Assembly: GCA_963970005.1 (NCBI GenBank)
Contig: CAXAMN010004080.1
Span: 8,024-72,023 of the forward strand
DNA from: Durusdinium trenchii
Taxonomy: Eukaryota; Sar; Dinophyceae; Suessiales; Symbiodiniaceae
Direction of reading: 5' to 3'
DNA: 64,000 nt
A program made the translations under genes and the position numbers. Under the pieces are notes generated by a model. The model was given only the letters and a program-made list of their open reading frames with translations, had not been told where the DNA came from and did no database searches. Every line of letters starts with the position of its first letter. Positions within the stretch are counted from its first letter, which is position 1. This document shows positions 1-11,509 of the stretch, piece after piece.

Positions 1-44
1 CTGATGACTGGTGTGAGGAGGTATATAGGATGGTGTACACTTTG

Positions 45-270
45 ATTGTTACTAGTAGCTTCTTGTTACTAGTAACGCACTTGTTACTAGTAACGATGCC
101 CTTGTTGCTAGTAGTAATGCACTTGTTACTAGTAGCTTCTTGTTACTAGTAGTAACCCACTTGTTACTAGTAACGATGCCCTTGCTGCTAGTAGTAATGC
201 ACTTGTTACTAGTAGCTTCTTGTTACTAGCAGTAATGCACTTGTGACTAGTAGCACTTGTTACTAGTAGC
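45..270. repeat. TTACTAGTAGC-type dispersed repeat, tandem cluster
   Basis: A cluster of imperfect copies of a short unit built on TTGTTACTAGTAGC, often followed by RATGCC. The core GTTACTAGTAAC is a perfect 12 bp palindrome. This is the largest cluster of a family seen at about 17 places in the window, always in introns or between genes. Confidence 0.9.
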
Positions 271-1160
271 TGTCTGTAACACTCTGTTCAGATTCAAAAG
301 GCAGAAATAGAACCCGGTTTCTCCACGACGCCCTCGCCTGCAAAGAAGGTTTGGAAGAAGCGCGAAGACCATGCACTCTTCCCACGCGGTACGAAGCAAA
401 ACCTCAAAATCTAAACCAAAACCTGATACAAGAAAAATGGTCAAGACAAATGGAAGAAGACCAACCTAATGCAAGAGAATGCTTTTGTGAAACCAATGTG
501 AATACAGCCAGGATTGGAGATTGGAAACCAACTAAAAACCTTTAAGATATACATGATTAGACATGGCTTTAGAGAAAAGGTTGCCACCTGAAAAGAAGAT
601 TCTCGTCTCCAATGACCAAGAAGGTCAAAACAGGTCACACACTCATAAGAATCATGGACATGGTATGCCCTGGTATGCCCCTTCTCCGAATCATCCCAGG
701 CAGCTCAGTGGCAAGGAGCTTGTAAGGCCCAGGAAGGACTCCATGTATGGAACGTCCACGTCCACGTGCAACATCTCCTCCCCCTGGTCACTCACGTTAC
801 TCCACAATTCGACAAACCCGAAAAGGTACATAACGTGAGACCTTGGTCCTTTTGCAATCTGCAGCACAGCACAGAAACAGCCAGACAATGCATGTGGAAG
901 GGACCAACTACAAGCACTGAGCAAAATAGCATGTGGACCTTCAGAAGGATCCCGTGGGCCCACGGTGCACCGGACCACGGACCCCAACCTTGCGAGCCAG
1001 CAGCACTGAGCGAACGTTCAAGGGACAGCTGCTATTCTGGCACTCCTCCGGAGGCATCACCGAAGGGTGAGGCGGCCTGTGAAAAACGTGTGGGCCAACA
1101 TGCCAGGTGACTTCAGGGTCACGAAAGATCAAAGAAGGACAATGATTTAAGCCGCTCTTC
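271..1160. other. No supported gene
   Basis: Open frames here are short and overlap on both strands. None shows a family motif or a convincing exon border. I see no feature beyond the flanking repeats. Confidence 0.5.
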
Positions 1161-1162
1161 CC

Positions 1163-1206
1163 CCTCCCTACTTAATGAAGTAGGGACCTACTTAAGCAAG
1201 TAAGAC
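1163..1206. repeat. Short inverted repeats (CTACTTAA / TTAAGTAG type)
   Basis: CCTACTT and AAGTAGG face each other across a 4 base loop, followed by a second copy of CTACTTAAG. Similar TTACTTAGTTAA / TTAACTAAG arms occur near 46.07 kb. The sequence shows only the symmetry; no function is known. Confidence 0.55.
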
Positions 1207-1260
1207 GCTCTTGTAAGCTACTAGCTACTAGGACGCTACTAGTAACCGGACGCGGGACTT

Positions 1261-1309
1261 CTTCAAGGAAGCTCCCCCCACCTGACACCAGGGGGGGGCT
1301 TCCTTGAAG
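1261..1309. repeat. Strong hairpin (19 bp arms, 11 bp loop)
   Basis: The left arm 1261-1279 and right arm 1291-1309 pair at 18 of 19 positions (CTTCAAGGAAGC plus a C-run against its complement). The loop is ACCTGACACCA. It lies outside any gene I can identify and could be the core of a small fold-back element. Confidence 0.8.
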
Positions 1310-1885
1310 CGCTCACAAACTGCTCAAGGCCTTCATTCACCGGCCACTCTCACCTTGGCCAGCCAATGAAGTGCCCCAAGATGCTTCGCTCATCAAAGGG
1401 CTTGGCCATTTTCCTTGCTCGATGAAGAGTTTCTCGGAGCTTCTTGGGGTTCACCCCAGAAGCTTCTTGCTACAGTAGGAACCCTACAAGTGTTGCTGAA
1501 GTTCTTGGGGCCCCATATGCTATGGGAGGCTTTTGTTTCACCTCAAAGACTGGGAGGCTAGGTCAATGGCTTTCTATATGGGATGCGGGGGAGGTTGTTG
1601 AGTGGAAGCAGCAGGTCAAGGCATCGCTGCAGTATCTTGTTCTGCCATGTTCGACCCAAGAGTCAGTCTTGTTCTAGTCCCCTTTTGATCCGCAACGTTC
1701 AAGGTGGAGTCCGAAAGTATCCAAAGGTAAGGCAGCGACCCAGGGTTGGAAGATGATGTTCTTTACAAAGGAGGAGCTTCACGCGTCAGGCAGCCGATGG
1801 CAGATGGCCACCAAACCCGAGCCCTCTTGTTGGCAAACCACGCCTGCAGGTGCACTTGTCGTTACAAGAAAAGACCTTGGTCGAA
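1310..1885. other. No supported gene
   Basis: No convincing exon or repeat. It may contain 3' exons or the 3' UTR of the minus-strand exostosin-like gene just to the right, but I could not place one. Confidence 0.4.
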
Positions 1886-1939
1886 CAAACATAGACAAAA
1901 AGCGGTCTTGACATAGACAAGTCTCCCCAGTGCGATCAT

Positions 1940-3445
1940 GTCGTCCACGGTGATTCGGCCAGGCACCAGGATGTCTTTGTATGGCGCGTACGAGGCTTGA
2001 ACCACCTCCTCGACGGTTGAAGGCGTGGTACATTACATGTGAGCGGGCTTCAAAACTGTGAGCAAAATTTGACGCGCCGATAAAACAGAAATCGAAGTCT
2101 ACAGTGCTAACCACACCCTAGCCCAAGTTTGCCAAGTTGAAGTTCTATCTGTCCCCATACTAAGGTGTTCAATTGAGTTGGGAAGCGCAACCTCCATATC
2201 CCATTTCACATTGACTACTGTGTTGAAAAAGGCAGCTTAGGCGTCCGTTTGGCGTCTCCTTGTAGGGATTCCACAGCTCGGGCTCCGTCATGAGGAAAAT
2301 CGCATTGGGCACCCAGTCCCTCCAGGTGGCAAAGGGTCCATCTGCAGCCATACCAGAGCCCCACACAAAGATGTGGTCTCGCCCTTGCGGCTGGCAGTGC
2401 GCGGCACAGATAACACATAACACCCGGATTTGGTGATCATGGAAGTGCGCAAGAGATGAAGTGATCCCTCAACAGTCCGACCATTCCCTTCAATGCTTCA
2501 AACATCCTCCTGTTTGCTGCCAGTACCAGACACATCTAAACACCCTCCTCTCTCACAGCCACTCACTTGGCGAATCGTTCTTTCGCTCCAGCCTGGAGCC
2601 CTTGAAACATCTGCCAGCGGGTCAAAACCGCAGGGCCAACCCCAAGCATCTCCAAACAGAAGAACAGAAACAATCAAGGAATCCAATCAACTGTTTCAGG
2701 GACCTCCATCAACTTTCAGAATCCAAACGAAAAGTTTCAGAGAATCCAATCAACTCAGGCAGGTGACCTCCATCCATGCGCCGGTAGTACGCGGAGCTGC
2801 TCAAGGCCTAGCGCGGATCCAAGAGACCGAACAAACGACAGAGCGATGGACGTTTGGAGCTCTTTAAGAAAACCACTTGATACAAAATCACTGTAGAACA
2901 CATGTCAAAAACGACTTGCTTCAAAAAGAGAACGACTACTTGATTTGACATGCGCTCTACAAGTAGTGAGAAGCGACTAGGATCCAACATTCGCCTGCTG
3001 AAAGAGCGCGGTCGTCGGGCCACAGAGCTGCTTGGTGTCACAGCCAGTGAAGGTGTCTGCATGATTGATTAAGCAGGAGGTGTAGTGCGGCGCGAAAAAG
3101 AAATCGGCCTCCTGAGGCACAGCACATCGCACATCGCTACTGGTGGCCTCGCGGCCTCGCTACTAGTAACAAGGGTCCTGGATGGTTGCGAACTTAGAAA
3201 AATCTTAGATGCAACGTTCGTCTAGGGGAAATGTCAATAGGTCCACTGACTCACTGACACTGCTGTTATGAACATGTCCAGCAAATCCATGTTGAAAATA
3301 CAGTAGCGAGTAATTAACATCAAGTCGAAGGAACACCATGGTCATGGCCCAACAAGTTCAGGCCGTCCTCCGGATCATCAGTTCGACAAGGGCATGCCAG
3401 GAACCAGTCGTGAAGCGCGACCTCCATGCCCCACTGGTTGTGTTT
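1940..3445 (-). CDS. Exostosin-family (GT47) glycosyltransferase, partial, at least 3 exons
   Basis: Three minus-strand exons read in the order of an exostosin domain. Exon about 3445-3365 reads QWGMEVALHDWFLACP then CRTDDPED, the family's N-terminal block. Exon 2383-2259 reads GRDHIFVWGSGM and AIFLMTEPELWNPYK. Exon 2008 to about 1940 reads EVVQASYAPYKDILVPGRI. The last junction is clean: a GA donor after WNPYK at 2259 joins an AG|GAG acceptor at 2008 and keeps frame, with AGGAG present at both borders. Known family members are Golgi type II membrane enzymes that transfer sugars to polysaccharides; the exact activity here is not deducible. No start, anchor or stop codon was found, so the model is incomplete at both ends. 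Exons between 3365 and 2383 are probably missing from my reading. Confidence 0.75.
3140..3180. repeat. Short ACTAGTAAC repeat copy
   Basis: CTACTAGTAACAAGG and neighbouring CGCTACT units belong to the dispersed palindromic repeat family. It lies in the presumed intron of the exostosin-like gene. Confidence 0.6.
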
Positions 3446-3707
3446 GCAAAAAGAGCCGCCGCGAGTGAGCGCCCTGCAAACGCAGCTCCAAACGCATTGT
3501 TATAAGTCTTTCGCGACCACACTCTTAGGGCAAAAGCACAAGCTGAAGACTTCAGACTTCCAAGAAATGACACAAGGTGACAAGGTGGGTGATCTTCCGC
3601 TGGCAGGTGAAGCTGAAGTTTGTTGGATACCAGATATATTGACCCACTGAGTGTCATGACACTTGTCGACAGGAGCATGCGCTCAAACGTCTTCCGCTCC
3701 ACGCGTT

Positions 3708-3912
3708 CATGCTACTAGTATAGCGATGCACCTTGTTTCTAATAGCTTCTTGTTACTAGTCGCAATGCAGGAGCTACTAGTAGCTTCTGGTTACTAGTAG
3801 TAAGGTGCCTTGTTACTAGTAGCTTTTTGTGACTAGTAGATACTGGTAGTAATGCCCTTGCTACTAGTAGCGATGCCCTTGCTACTAGTAGCGATGCCCA
3901 TGTTACTGCTTG
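3708..3912. repeat. TTACTAGTAGC-type dispersed repeat cluster
   Basis: About ten imperfect copies of the ACTAGTAGC unit, including paired GCTACTAGTAGCGATGCC copies. Same family as the cluster at 45-270. Confidence 0.85.
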
Positions 3913-4635
3913 CCGTCCCATGGCCAAAATATGTTGTCGTTCTGTTCGTTCCTGCCTTGCCAACCTCGCTGATAAGACCTCCTTCTAAAATTAGCACCGA
4001 ATGCACTGTCTTAAGCCCCGAAATTGTTCGCAGCATGTCCTTTCGACACTTGCTCTCGTTTCTCTAACGGCTCATCCCTTTTGCCACGTTACGAGATACC
4101 AACCGGTTCTCGCCTTCCTAATGTATGCTGCGAGACCCTGGGCGATGCCCTGCGGCAAAGGTCAAAACAATTGTCTAAATTCTAGCTACCCCACTCTTTG
4201 GAAATATACAATTGTTGGTTTGTTTGGGTAAAACCTGATGTAATTTAGGTTGCAAGCTGAGCAAGTCAACTAACCCTTCAGTTTGGACCTTTGTTGTACT
4301 TTGCTTCGAGGTGCTTGAAGCATTGTTGAATATGCTGTTTATGCATTTGTGTTACTAAGTGTTTCAACTGCTGGTCCTTGCCGGCTCTTTTGATCAGCGA
4401 ATCCACGCAAACTCTCAAATTCCCGCACAGCCCCTGGCACCTCAGCGCTGGCATGGTGTCTGGATCATAGACCTCACAAAGTGGATCAATTGACGCACAT
4501 GTCACATGAAGCTTCTGGGTAGATCTATGTGATCTCCCTGGACTGATCCCTACAACAGCTTTTGAAAAGATCCACAGTTCTATCATGTTCTATCTAGTTT
4601 GGGGGTCAAGATGCCAATAGATGTTCCTCCGTTCC
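3913..4635. other. No supported gene
   Basis: Only short overlapping open frames without recognisable motifs. Base composition is lower in G+C than the exon-like islands to the right. Confidence 0.4.
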
Positions 4636-4639
4636 TCTC

Positions 4640-6526
4640 ACATGTTTCCCGCGCCAAGCCACAAAAACGCGGAAGCTGGGCTTCGGCGCGCCCGCCTGCG
4701 CCGCGCCCCAGGGCCCTGCCAGGCGCTCGGGGGCCGCGCCCGTGGGGCGCCACGAGCCCCAGACCTCGGCAAACGGAGCTCGAGCCTTTTTCCGCGAAAC
4801 ACCAAGTAAATGCTCAGCTAGGTGGACGCTCAAAAAGGACGATATAAAGAATATCCATCTCAGCCAACATCCCTCGACGGCACATCAGCCAACTTCTTCA
4901 ATGTTCAACCCTCATCTCTCCACGTCTCGTTCCCAGTTCGATCCCGGCCTGGCTCCAGTCTTCATCATGTAACCCAAAGGCGTTCTTGAAGCGTCGCCGC
5001 CGGTCGGGTCCACCGGTACCACCGCCGGCAGAAGCCCGCAGCAAGGCACGCCTCGAGGGCGCCGAGTTGCGCCCGAGATCTGCTGAAGAGCCAGGGTCAT
5101 GGTCCGGGCGCGACCCTACTAGCTTCTTGTTACTAGTAGCAAAAGGAACCTAATAGGCATGGCCTCCACCCTAATATCTAGCTACTACTAGCTTCTTGCC
5201 ACTAGTAGCGATGGCCTCCAACCTACTTGCGATGGCCTCCACCTAATAGCGTCCTAATACAATTTTTTCTTGTTCAAGCGTTTCTTCTCTTGCAGCTTTT
5301 AGACGCTTTTAGACTCTCATCGTGACGGAAAACCGGAAACCACAAACACTCCCAGAGCCCACCTCAAGCTGTCCAGAGCGTCTGCAGAGATGGGCCACGT
5401 CTTCCCTAAACATCCGGGCGCGCACGTTCCAAAAGACATCAAAACCACATCCAAAAGCATGGCTGAACACCTAGTCTGGTCCACAGAGTTGCTGAGTGCG
5501 TCCGTCCAAAACAAGTGTCCATGTTTGGAAAACATCAAACAATTCATCTCTTTCTTCAGAAAAGCAACCATGAAAAGCAACCTCTTCCATCCTTCTCGTA
5601 TTTTTTTCAAGCTCTCATGGTCAGGTCACCACCCCGCCCCCAGGGAAAAGGCGCACCATAGCCGGCGGCTTGGTCCAGGAGGTCCGGGTGAAGCGCCCCC
5701 GAGTGCTCGTCCATCATGCGGAAGGCGTCCGCGGCCGCTTCCACGCCTCAGAGCATCTGCAGAGCGGAAGCGGTGAGCGGTTAGCGGCAGATGTGCGAAC
5801 GGTCAGATGTTTGCTACGCGTGTCTTTTCTCTGCGATTCAAAGCTCTAAGATCTTCAATCAATCCAAAAACAATCAAAAACAAACTCAAGCATCGAGTCG
5901 GAAACATAATCTGTTGGACTGCTCATTCAGCACACGCTATATGCCATACGCACTGGTTCGTGGGGGACAGGGGCTGAGCTCCCTGCTACCGACCTCGAAG
6001 AGCAACATGTGGGCAAAGTAGAATTGCATAGCAACCAGACCCAGCAAGCAAATCTTGGACTGCTCATCCACTTTCGTCACATTCTCCTCAATAGGCTCTG
6101 AATGTGACTTATGGACGCTTATGGTGGCGTCTTGCTCATATCATATCTTCTCCCGGCCTCTGTGCATCACTTGTGGTTTTGATATTGTTTCGAACACGTG
6201 AAAGGCATGTTTTTCCCAGAAATGTCTGGACTCCCACCAAGGTTGAATGCAGCTATGCATCGAGGCCCCACTCCTTAAGGCGGATTGAAAGCTAACCAGG
6301 GCAAAAGAAGGACAGCTCCGGGACTCTCGGCTAAATCACTAACACAAAAAGCAAAGCTGTTGTCATTTGGAGTGAGCGGCCATCATCTTCTCGTAGGCCA
6401 ACTCCACCCGCATATCCTCTTCGGTTTGCAGGAGTTGCGCTCGAAATGGACCCCACTCAGGACTCCGATTGCACTCCTGACAGATTTCAATGGCATGATG
6501 CGCAGGGACAGCACCTCCCAAATTCC
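4640..6526 (-). CDS. Unrecognised multi-exon gene (about 5 exon-like blocks)
   Basis: Five minus-strand blocks read like exons, several G+C-rich, separated by AT-richer stop-containing sequence. About 6526-6373 reads AVPAHHAIEICQECN then LQTEEDMRVELAYEKMMAAH. About 6100-5965 reads KICLLGLVAMQFYFAHMLLF. About 5775-5635 reads AADAFRMMDEHSGALHPDLL. About 5108-4978 reads GALEACLAAGFCRRWYRW. About 4812-4640 reads FAEVWGSWRPTGAAPERLAG. A further block near 7335-7250 (NPWQAAFGPYWLSGKQ) could be an upstream exon. I do not recognise the family. The hydrophobic run in the second block may be a membrane or packed helix. Splice borders were not fixed, so boundaries and membership in one gene are inference. 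Confidence 0.45.
5115..5255. repeat. ACTAGTAGC / GCGATGGCCTCCAACCTA dispersed repeats
   Basis: Mixed copies of the two repeat modules of this genome: the ACTAGTAGC palindrome unit and the GCGATGGCCTCCAACCTA unit. It lies between two exon-like blocks of the unknown gene, so probably intronic. Confidence 0.8.
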
Positions 6527-6529
6527 ATT

Positions 6530-8635
6530 TGAGACCGGGCCCTGCCTATAGAGATTGCCTCAGTTCAAACTATTGGCAAAAAGTAAAATGGCCCCATCTG
6601 CCAAGTGTCCGCATCCTTTTCAATGTTCTCCTGGTAATTCTTTCGCTGGAAAGCCTCCGCGCGCTGCAAAGGTGGCTCCGTTCAAACAAGACTTTGTTAA
6701 CACCCACACACGCCACGTGACAATTCAAACAGAAGCGGAATTCCTTTGTAACCATGGAAAAAGATCGAAAGCTTTGAGGGGAACCTCGTGCGAAGCCGAG
6801 CGAAGCTGAGACAAACAGCGCGTGTGTCTGCGAGCCATGCCCCCTTCCACGAAAACATCCATCCAGCATCATCGGGCTTTAAGTAGCCAAGTGGCAGGGT
6901 CATCTTGCAGTGTCTTCCTCACCGCAATGGAAAGCCGGCAGAGGATGTGTCCAGTGGCAGAATGAGGTCTTAAATCCCTCGTGATTTGAATCTCATGAAT
7001 ACAGCCTTACTTTGATTTACTTTGAACATCTTTGAACCTCTATGGCCCAGCGGTGACTAAGTTTCGCTTGCAGCTGATTCTTGAGTGCACAGCGTAACAC
7101 TTCAACAATCGGAATCGCGAATCTACGGTGTTGGAGCCGTCAGAAACTCGTGGATTTCTAGATCCAGTGGTACAGCGGTGCCAACAGCTCAAGGCTCCGG
7201 ACCGATGGTTTCACATGGTTTCACCAGTGTCTAGCCTTGCGTCTGTCCAGGTCACAAGCCCTTCCCGTCGCCTTGGCGCAGGAGCCGCTGCTTGCCCGAC
7301 AGCCAATACGGTCCAAAGGCTGCCTGCCACGGATTGAAGGAAATCCTATGCAGACGCTGAAACAAAGTTTGAGATGTCACCCAACTTCGTGCGGGGATCA
7401 CATTCAAGTTTAGGTAGTTTCAAAGCATAATCTTGAATAGTATTCAACGCACGCGCAGACCATGGTGAATGTTTTGGACAAGTCAAAGGAAGGCCAAGAA
7501 GGGCATCGCTACCAGTAACAAAGGGCACTCTACTTCGGGCAAGCCGCCATCAAGCGTCGGCCGCCGCATGAAGCGTCAGCCGGCTCGATGTTCGGCCATC
7601 GCTCCCGCTGGATTCAACGTTTTTGGGGCTGGTGGGATAACTTTGCCCAGTCAGAGATCTCTCAATCTTCAGCTTCGCCCCAAGTGGCCTAGAACTCTGT
7701 CTAGACTCTGCGTTCGGTCCCCAATTCAGTCCTTGATTTTCCGCGATTCATGGCCACGCGCTCGGCACTGGTTTGGTCAGCTCATGGGTTCACTCAGCTC
7801 ATGGTATCATGACCTTGGGCCCCAAATCTTGAGGCACGTTTTGCAATGTTCCTCCGCTACCCTAGAACTGCCTTCATGGTCCCATGGTTCCAAGTCAAGA
7901 TTGGAAAAAGTACAGGGTTCTTGCACCATATCTGCTGGCACAATGAAAAAGTACAGGGTATATGGAACTCAAGTCGCAAGATTGGATTATACCAGCGTAG
8001 ACCCCAAACAGAGCAATGTTCAAAAATGAGATCTCCGAACAATATGGCCAGCAGTATTTCCTAGAGGAAGAAAACTATAGTCCACCATGTAGACGCACAT
8101 ACAAGATTCAAAGGGAAAACATTAAAATTTTGTTTTTCATTGACTTTACAATGGGACGCCGTACAAGGGCTAAAACATGAAATTTATGGATCCAGGTTGT
8201 GACATATGTTGCCCCCCTTGTAAACACGAATGCGCAGACCCAATCAAAGTGAAGATTTCCTCAGAGCACGGACACTGCGCTTGGTTTTTTCCTTCCTACG
8301 CAGTTGCCTTCTTTGGCTTAGCCATGTACTGCATTGACCTGTGTTTGCCATAGGTCGCAACACTTGACGTAAGAGTGTGTGATTGCTTCGTTGATCATCC
8401 GCACGAAAGTAGCTGCCAACCTAAACAGCAAATCGAGCAATGCAACGCTTGTGGTGAAAATATGTGAAAATAGTGTATTTCGATGCAAAGCAACTCGAAA
8501 GAAGCTTGTGGTGACTCAAAACGAAACGAGGATCTGCGAGGATCTCTGCGAAATAAGGAAAATCCTTCAAGACTATGAAGGGCTTAGGTGGCTTCATCTT
8601 CGGAGCAAATACAACAGAGCAACGACCTTGTGCGC
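6530..8635. other. Mostly featureless intergenic sequence
   Basis: No gene supported apart from a possible minus-strand exon near 7335-7250 (see the unknown gene to the left). Near 7980-8030 there is a copy of a module containing GTAGACCCCAAACAG that recurs in the large intron around 21.25 kb. Confidence 0.4.
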
Positions 8636-8689
8636 ATCAAAAAATTTATCGGCCCAGCATCCAGCCAAGCCCGGGGATACCAAGCATCC

Positions 8690-9195
8690 AGACAGGCCAT
8701 GGCAAACAAGTGGAAGACAAGTGAGCTTACTGGGAGCCAAGCCGAGACATGTGGGAGACAAGTGTGAAATCATGCGGCCAGAGCACTCAGAGCATCAGAG
8801 CGCTCAGAGCATCCAGAGCTTACTGGGAGACAAGTGGGAGACAAATGGGACACAAGTACAAAATCATGCGGCCAGAGCACTCAGAGCATCCAGAGCTTAC
8901 TGGGAGACAAGTGGGAGACAAGTGTGAAATCATGCGGCCAGAGCACTGAGAGCATCGAGAGCTTACTGGGAGACAACTGGGAGACAAGTGGGAGACAAAT
9001 ATAAAATCATGCGGCCAAAGCACTGAGAGCTTACTGGGAGACAAGTGGGAGACAGGTATAAAATCATGCCGCCAGAGCACTGAGAGCATCCAGAGCTTAC
9101 TGGGAGACAAGTGGGAGACAAGGGTGAAATCATGCGGCCAGGAACACAAGCCCGGAGACAAACTCAAAATCATCCGTCCCGAGCATGCACCCCTT
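8690..9195. repeat. Tandem array, CTGGGAGACAAGTGGGAGACAA unit family (about 66-78 bp period)
   Basis: About seven imperfect copies of a unit containing ACTGGGAGACAAGTGGGAGA followed by AAATCATGCGGCCAGAGCAC and GAGAGCATCCAGAGCTT. The long minus-strand frame across it (repeated VSHLSPS) is a by-product of the period. The GGGAGACAA core also builds the arrays at 21.8-22.8 kb, so the arrays are related. Confidence 0.9.
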
Positions 9196-9329
9196 TAAAA
9201 GGAGTAAGAACCCCTCACAGGTAAACCTGTTTGGGGAAAAATGGTATATCGGCGATGTTGATGTTGGTTGTTTGGCTCGCAATGACATCACTCACTAGCG
9301 CTGAACATCAAAGGCGGAAGCAAGCCAAC

Positions 9330-9590
9330 GCTGGCCAACTTTTCCTCTCTGTCATAATGAGTTTGAGGAATTCTGCGAATGTGGACCATTTCGCTATCGA
9401 GCGCCAAAAGAGGAAGTTGGTGTGGACGTGGTTTCCATCGTCGCTGCCCATCGCGTTGTTCCTCACCTGGCCAGCGCCTTTGCCTTCTGCAAGCTCTGCA
9501 CCGTCGGCGCGCCGCGCTCGCCGCTGGCAGCTGCAAAGGCTCGACGCACCGCTGCGCTGGCCGTGTTGAGGTTGCCCCCCTTTGAAGGGC
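9330..9590 (+). CDS. Possible plus-strand exon of unknown product
   Basis: A plus-strand frame reads FEEFCECGPFRYRAPKEEVG followed by VDVVSIVAAHRVVPHLASAF and a G+C-rich stretch. Just upstream, in another frame, an ATG at about 9256 begins MLMLVVWLAMTSLTSA, which resembles a signal peptide; no intron linking the two was found. The opposite strand is also open, so strand and coding status are uncertain. Confidence 0.25.
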
Positions 9591-9659
9591 TTCCACCTGG
9601 CTATCTTGGAGGGCCACGCCCGGCCCTCCGGGGGGAATGAGTTCCAGGAATATGCTTTA

Positions 9660-11190
9660 GTGTCAACTCTTTGAGGACTAACTCCTTTCTCTACACCAAC
9701 AGCCCCAGAGTGTGCCACGGCCGCCAACTCCCTTTTTTCCTTCCACCGTCTTGTTGCCACCCATCCTTTTCTCTAGAATCGTTCACGTTCACACTCATTA
9801 TGACCCACCAATGTTCTTGGTACAGAGTCTATGGGATCGTTCGCATTGTCTACGGGATCTTTCGCGCCACCCTCTTTCTGTCTGTCCTTCTGCCAACGTC
9901 TTACTGCGACCAACCCGTTTCTCCAGAGTCTTTCACGGCTGATGTGTACTTTCCCTCCACCAACCTCATATTATGACTCAATCATTTCTCCAGGGTCTTT
10001 GGCAGGGCCTTCTGTTTAACTTTTCTGCCACAAACTTCTTGTTATGGCCCAAACCTTGTAGGATCTTTCACGCTTTCTGACTTTCCTTCTGCCGACGTCT
10101 TATTGCCACAAACCCTGTTCCGTAGAGTGTTTCACGGCCGCCGCCGCTTTCTTTCTTTCTTTCTTTCGTTTGTTCGTTCGTTCTTTCTTTCTTTCTGCCC
10201 GTCTGTCTGTCTGTCCGTCCGTCCGTCCGTCTGTCTGTCTTTCTGCCTTGCCTTTCTTTCGTTCTTTCGCTCTTTCCCTCTTTCGTTCTTTCTTTCATTC
10301 CTTCCGCCAACGTCTTATTGCCGCCAACCCCTTTCTCTAGAGTCTTTCACGGCACCTGACGCTTACGTTCCCTCCCCCAACCTCTTATGACCCACCCATT
10401 TCTCCAGAGTCTCGCGCAGGACCTTGTTCTTTTACTTTCGCTCCACAAACTGCTTATTATGGCCCAAATCTTCTATAGAACCTTTCACGCAACCCTCTTT
10501 CTTATGTTTCTTCATGTTTCTTCTGCCAACGTCTTGCTGCGACCAACCCTTTTCTCTAGTGTTTCACGACCGCCCCCCCTTTCTTGCTTCCCATCCCAAC
10601 TCTTTTCTCCAGAATCTTTCGCGCCCCCGTTTGCTTACTTTCCCTCAACAAACTTCGATTGTGTCCCACCCTTTCTCTAAGAATCTTCAAGGGTCCTTCT
10701 TTCTTACTTTCCTTCCGTCAACCTCTTGCTACCACCTTGTTCTCCGGAGCCCCTCTTTCTCGCCCTCGGTCTTTCTGGCCCTTTCCTCCTTCACAAGCTT
10801 CTAATCATGACTGAAACGTTTCTCTAGTCTTTCACCACCTCTCTTTTTCACTTCCCCTCCACGAACTTCTTATTATGACCCACCTTTCTCTCAACCGACT
10901 GCTTGCTTGAAAACTTTGCTCTGGGTTCGTATATAATTGGTCCCTCGTTCCTTTCCCTCCACCAATGTCTTATTTTATATTCTGACCCACTTGCATCTTA
11001 TTCTCACCGCGGCAGGTGGTCGGCTTTGCTTTCCCACCAGCAGTTCTTTGACCAAGCCAATCTTTCGGAGTCATTCGCAGGCTCCTCTTTCATTAGGGCC
11101 CATCTTTGCTACTTCAATACAACAGTTTCTTATTCTGACACCCTCTTTGGAACTTTCCCGCCACTGGGCAAAAGAAAATGACTCTGCGAT
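9660..11190. repeat. Degenerate pyrimidine-rich tandem repeat, about 85-105 bp unit
   Basis: Many diverged copies of a unit with the order CCTTCTGCCAACGTCTTA, YGACCMACCC, TTTCTCTAGAGTCTTTCACG. The array is strongly pyrimidine-rich on the plus strand, giving Ser/Phe/Pro-rich frames that I do not regard as genes. A CTTT/CTGT microsatellite lies inside it. Confidence 0.85.
10140..10310. repeat. CTTT/CGTT/CTGT microsatellite
   Basis: Simple tetranucleotide repeats (CTTT, GTTC, CTGT, CCGT) inside the larger pyrimidine-rich array, probably grown by slippage from a TTCTTTC element of the larger unit. Confidence 0.95.
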
Positions 11191-11344
11191 AGGATCATTC
11201 TTATTGGACGACCATGTGCGTCCATTGGCCCAGCAAAAATAGTCTAAGGAATTCCAAAACAGCGAGAAGGGGAGGTCCTCCCCGAGCGGAGTTGATTAAA
11301 TGGTGTGGCCTGTGAGCGGCGAATCGCAGCAATGCAAAACTGCG

Positions 11345-11500
11345 TGTTTGTCTCTTCTTGCTGCTAGTAGTAATGGCCTCCAAACTAACGCGATGGCCTG
11401 CAACCTAGCAGCTTCTCACTACTAGTAGTAATGCCCTTGTTACTAGTAACTATTAGCTTGTTGTTCCTAGTAGTATAATGCCAGGAGCTGCTAGTAGCTT
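11345..11500. repeat. ACTAGTAGC / GATGGCCTCCAAACTA dispersed repeats
   Basis: Copies of both dispersed modules in close succession, including TTGTTACTAGTAACTA. Same family as 45-270. Confidence 0.85.
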
Positions 11501-11509
11501 CTTCTTTAC

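Noticed and set aside
7469-8029. 186-codon plus-strand frame
   Set aside because: Starts inside dispersed-repeat-like sequence, has no recognisable domain and overlaps a GTAGACCCCAAACAG repeat module at its end.
8820-9173. Long minus-strand frame with repeated VSHLSPS
   Set aside because: It follows the period of the underlying satellite; all frames are open because the unit lacks stops. Not a gene.
9671-10810. Ser/Phe/Pro-rich plus-strand frames
   Set aside because: They arise from the degenerate pyrimidine-rich tandem array and change frame between units.
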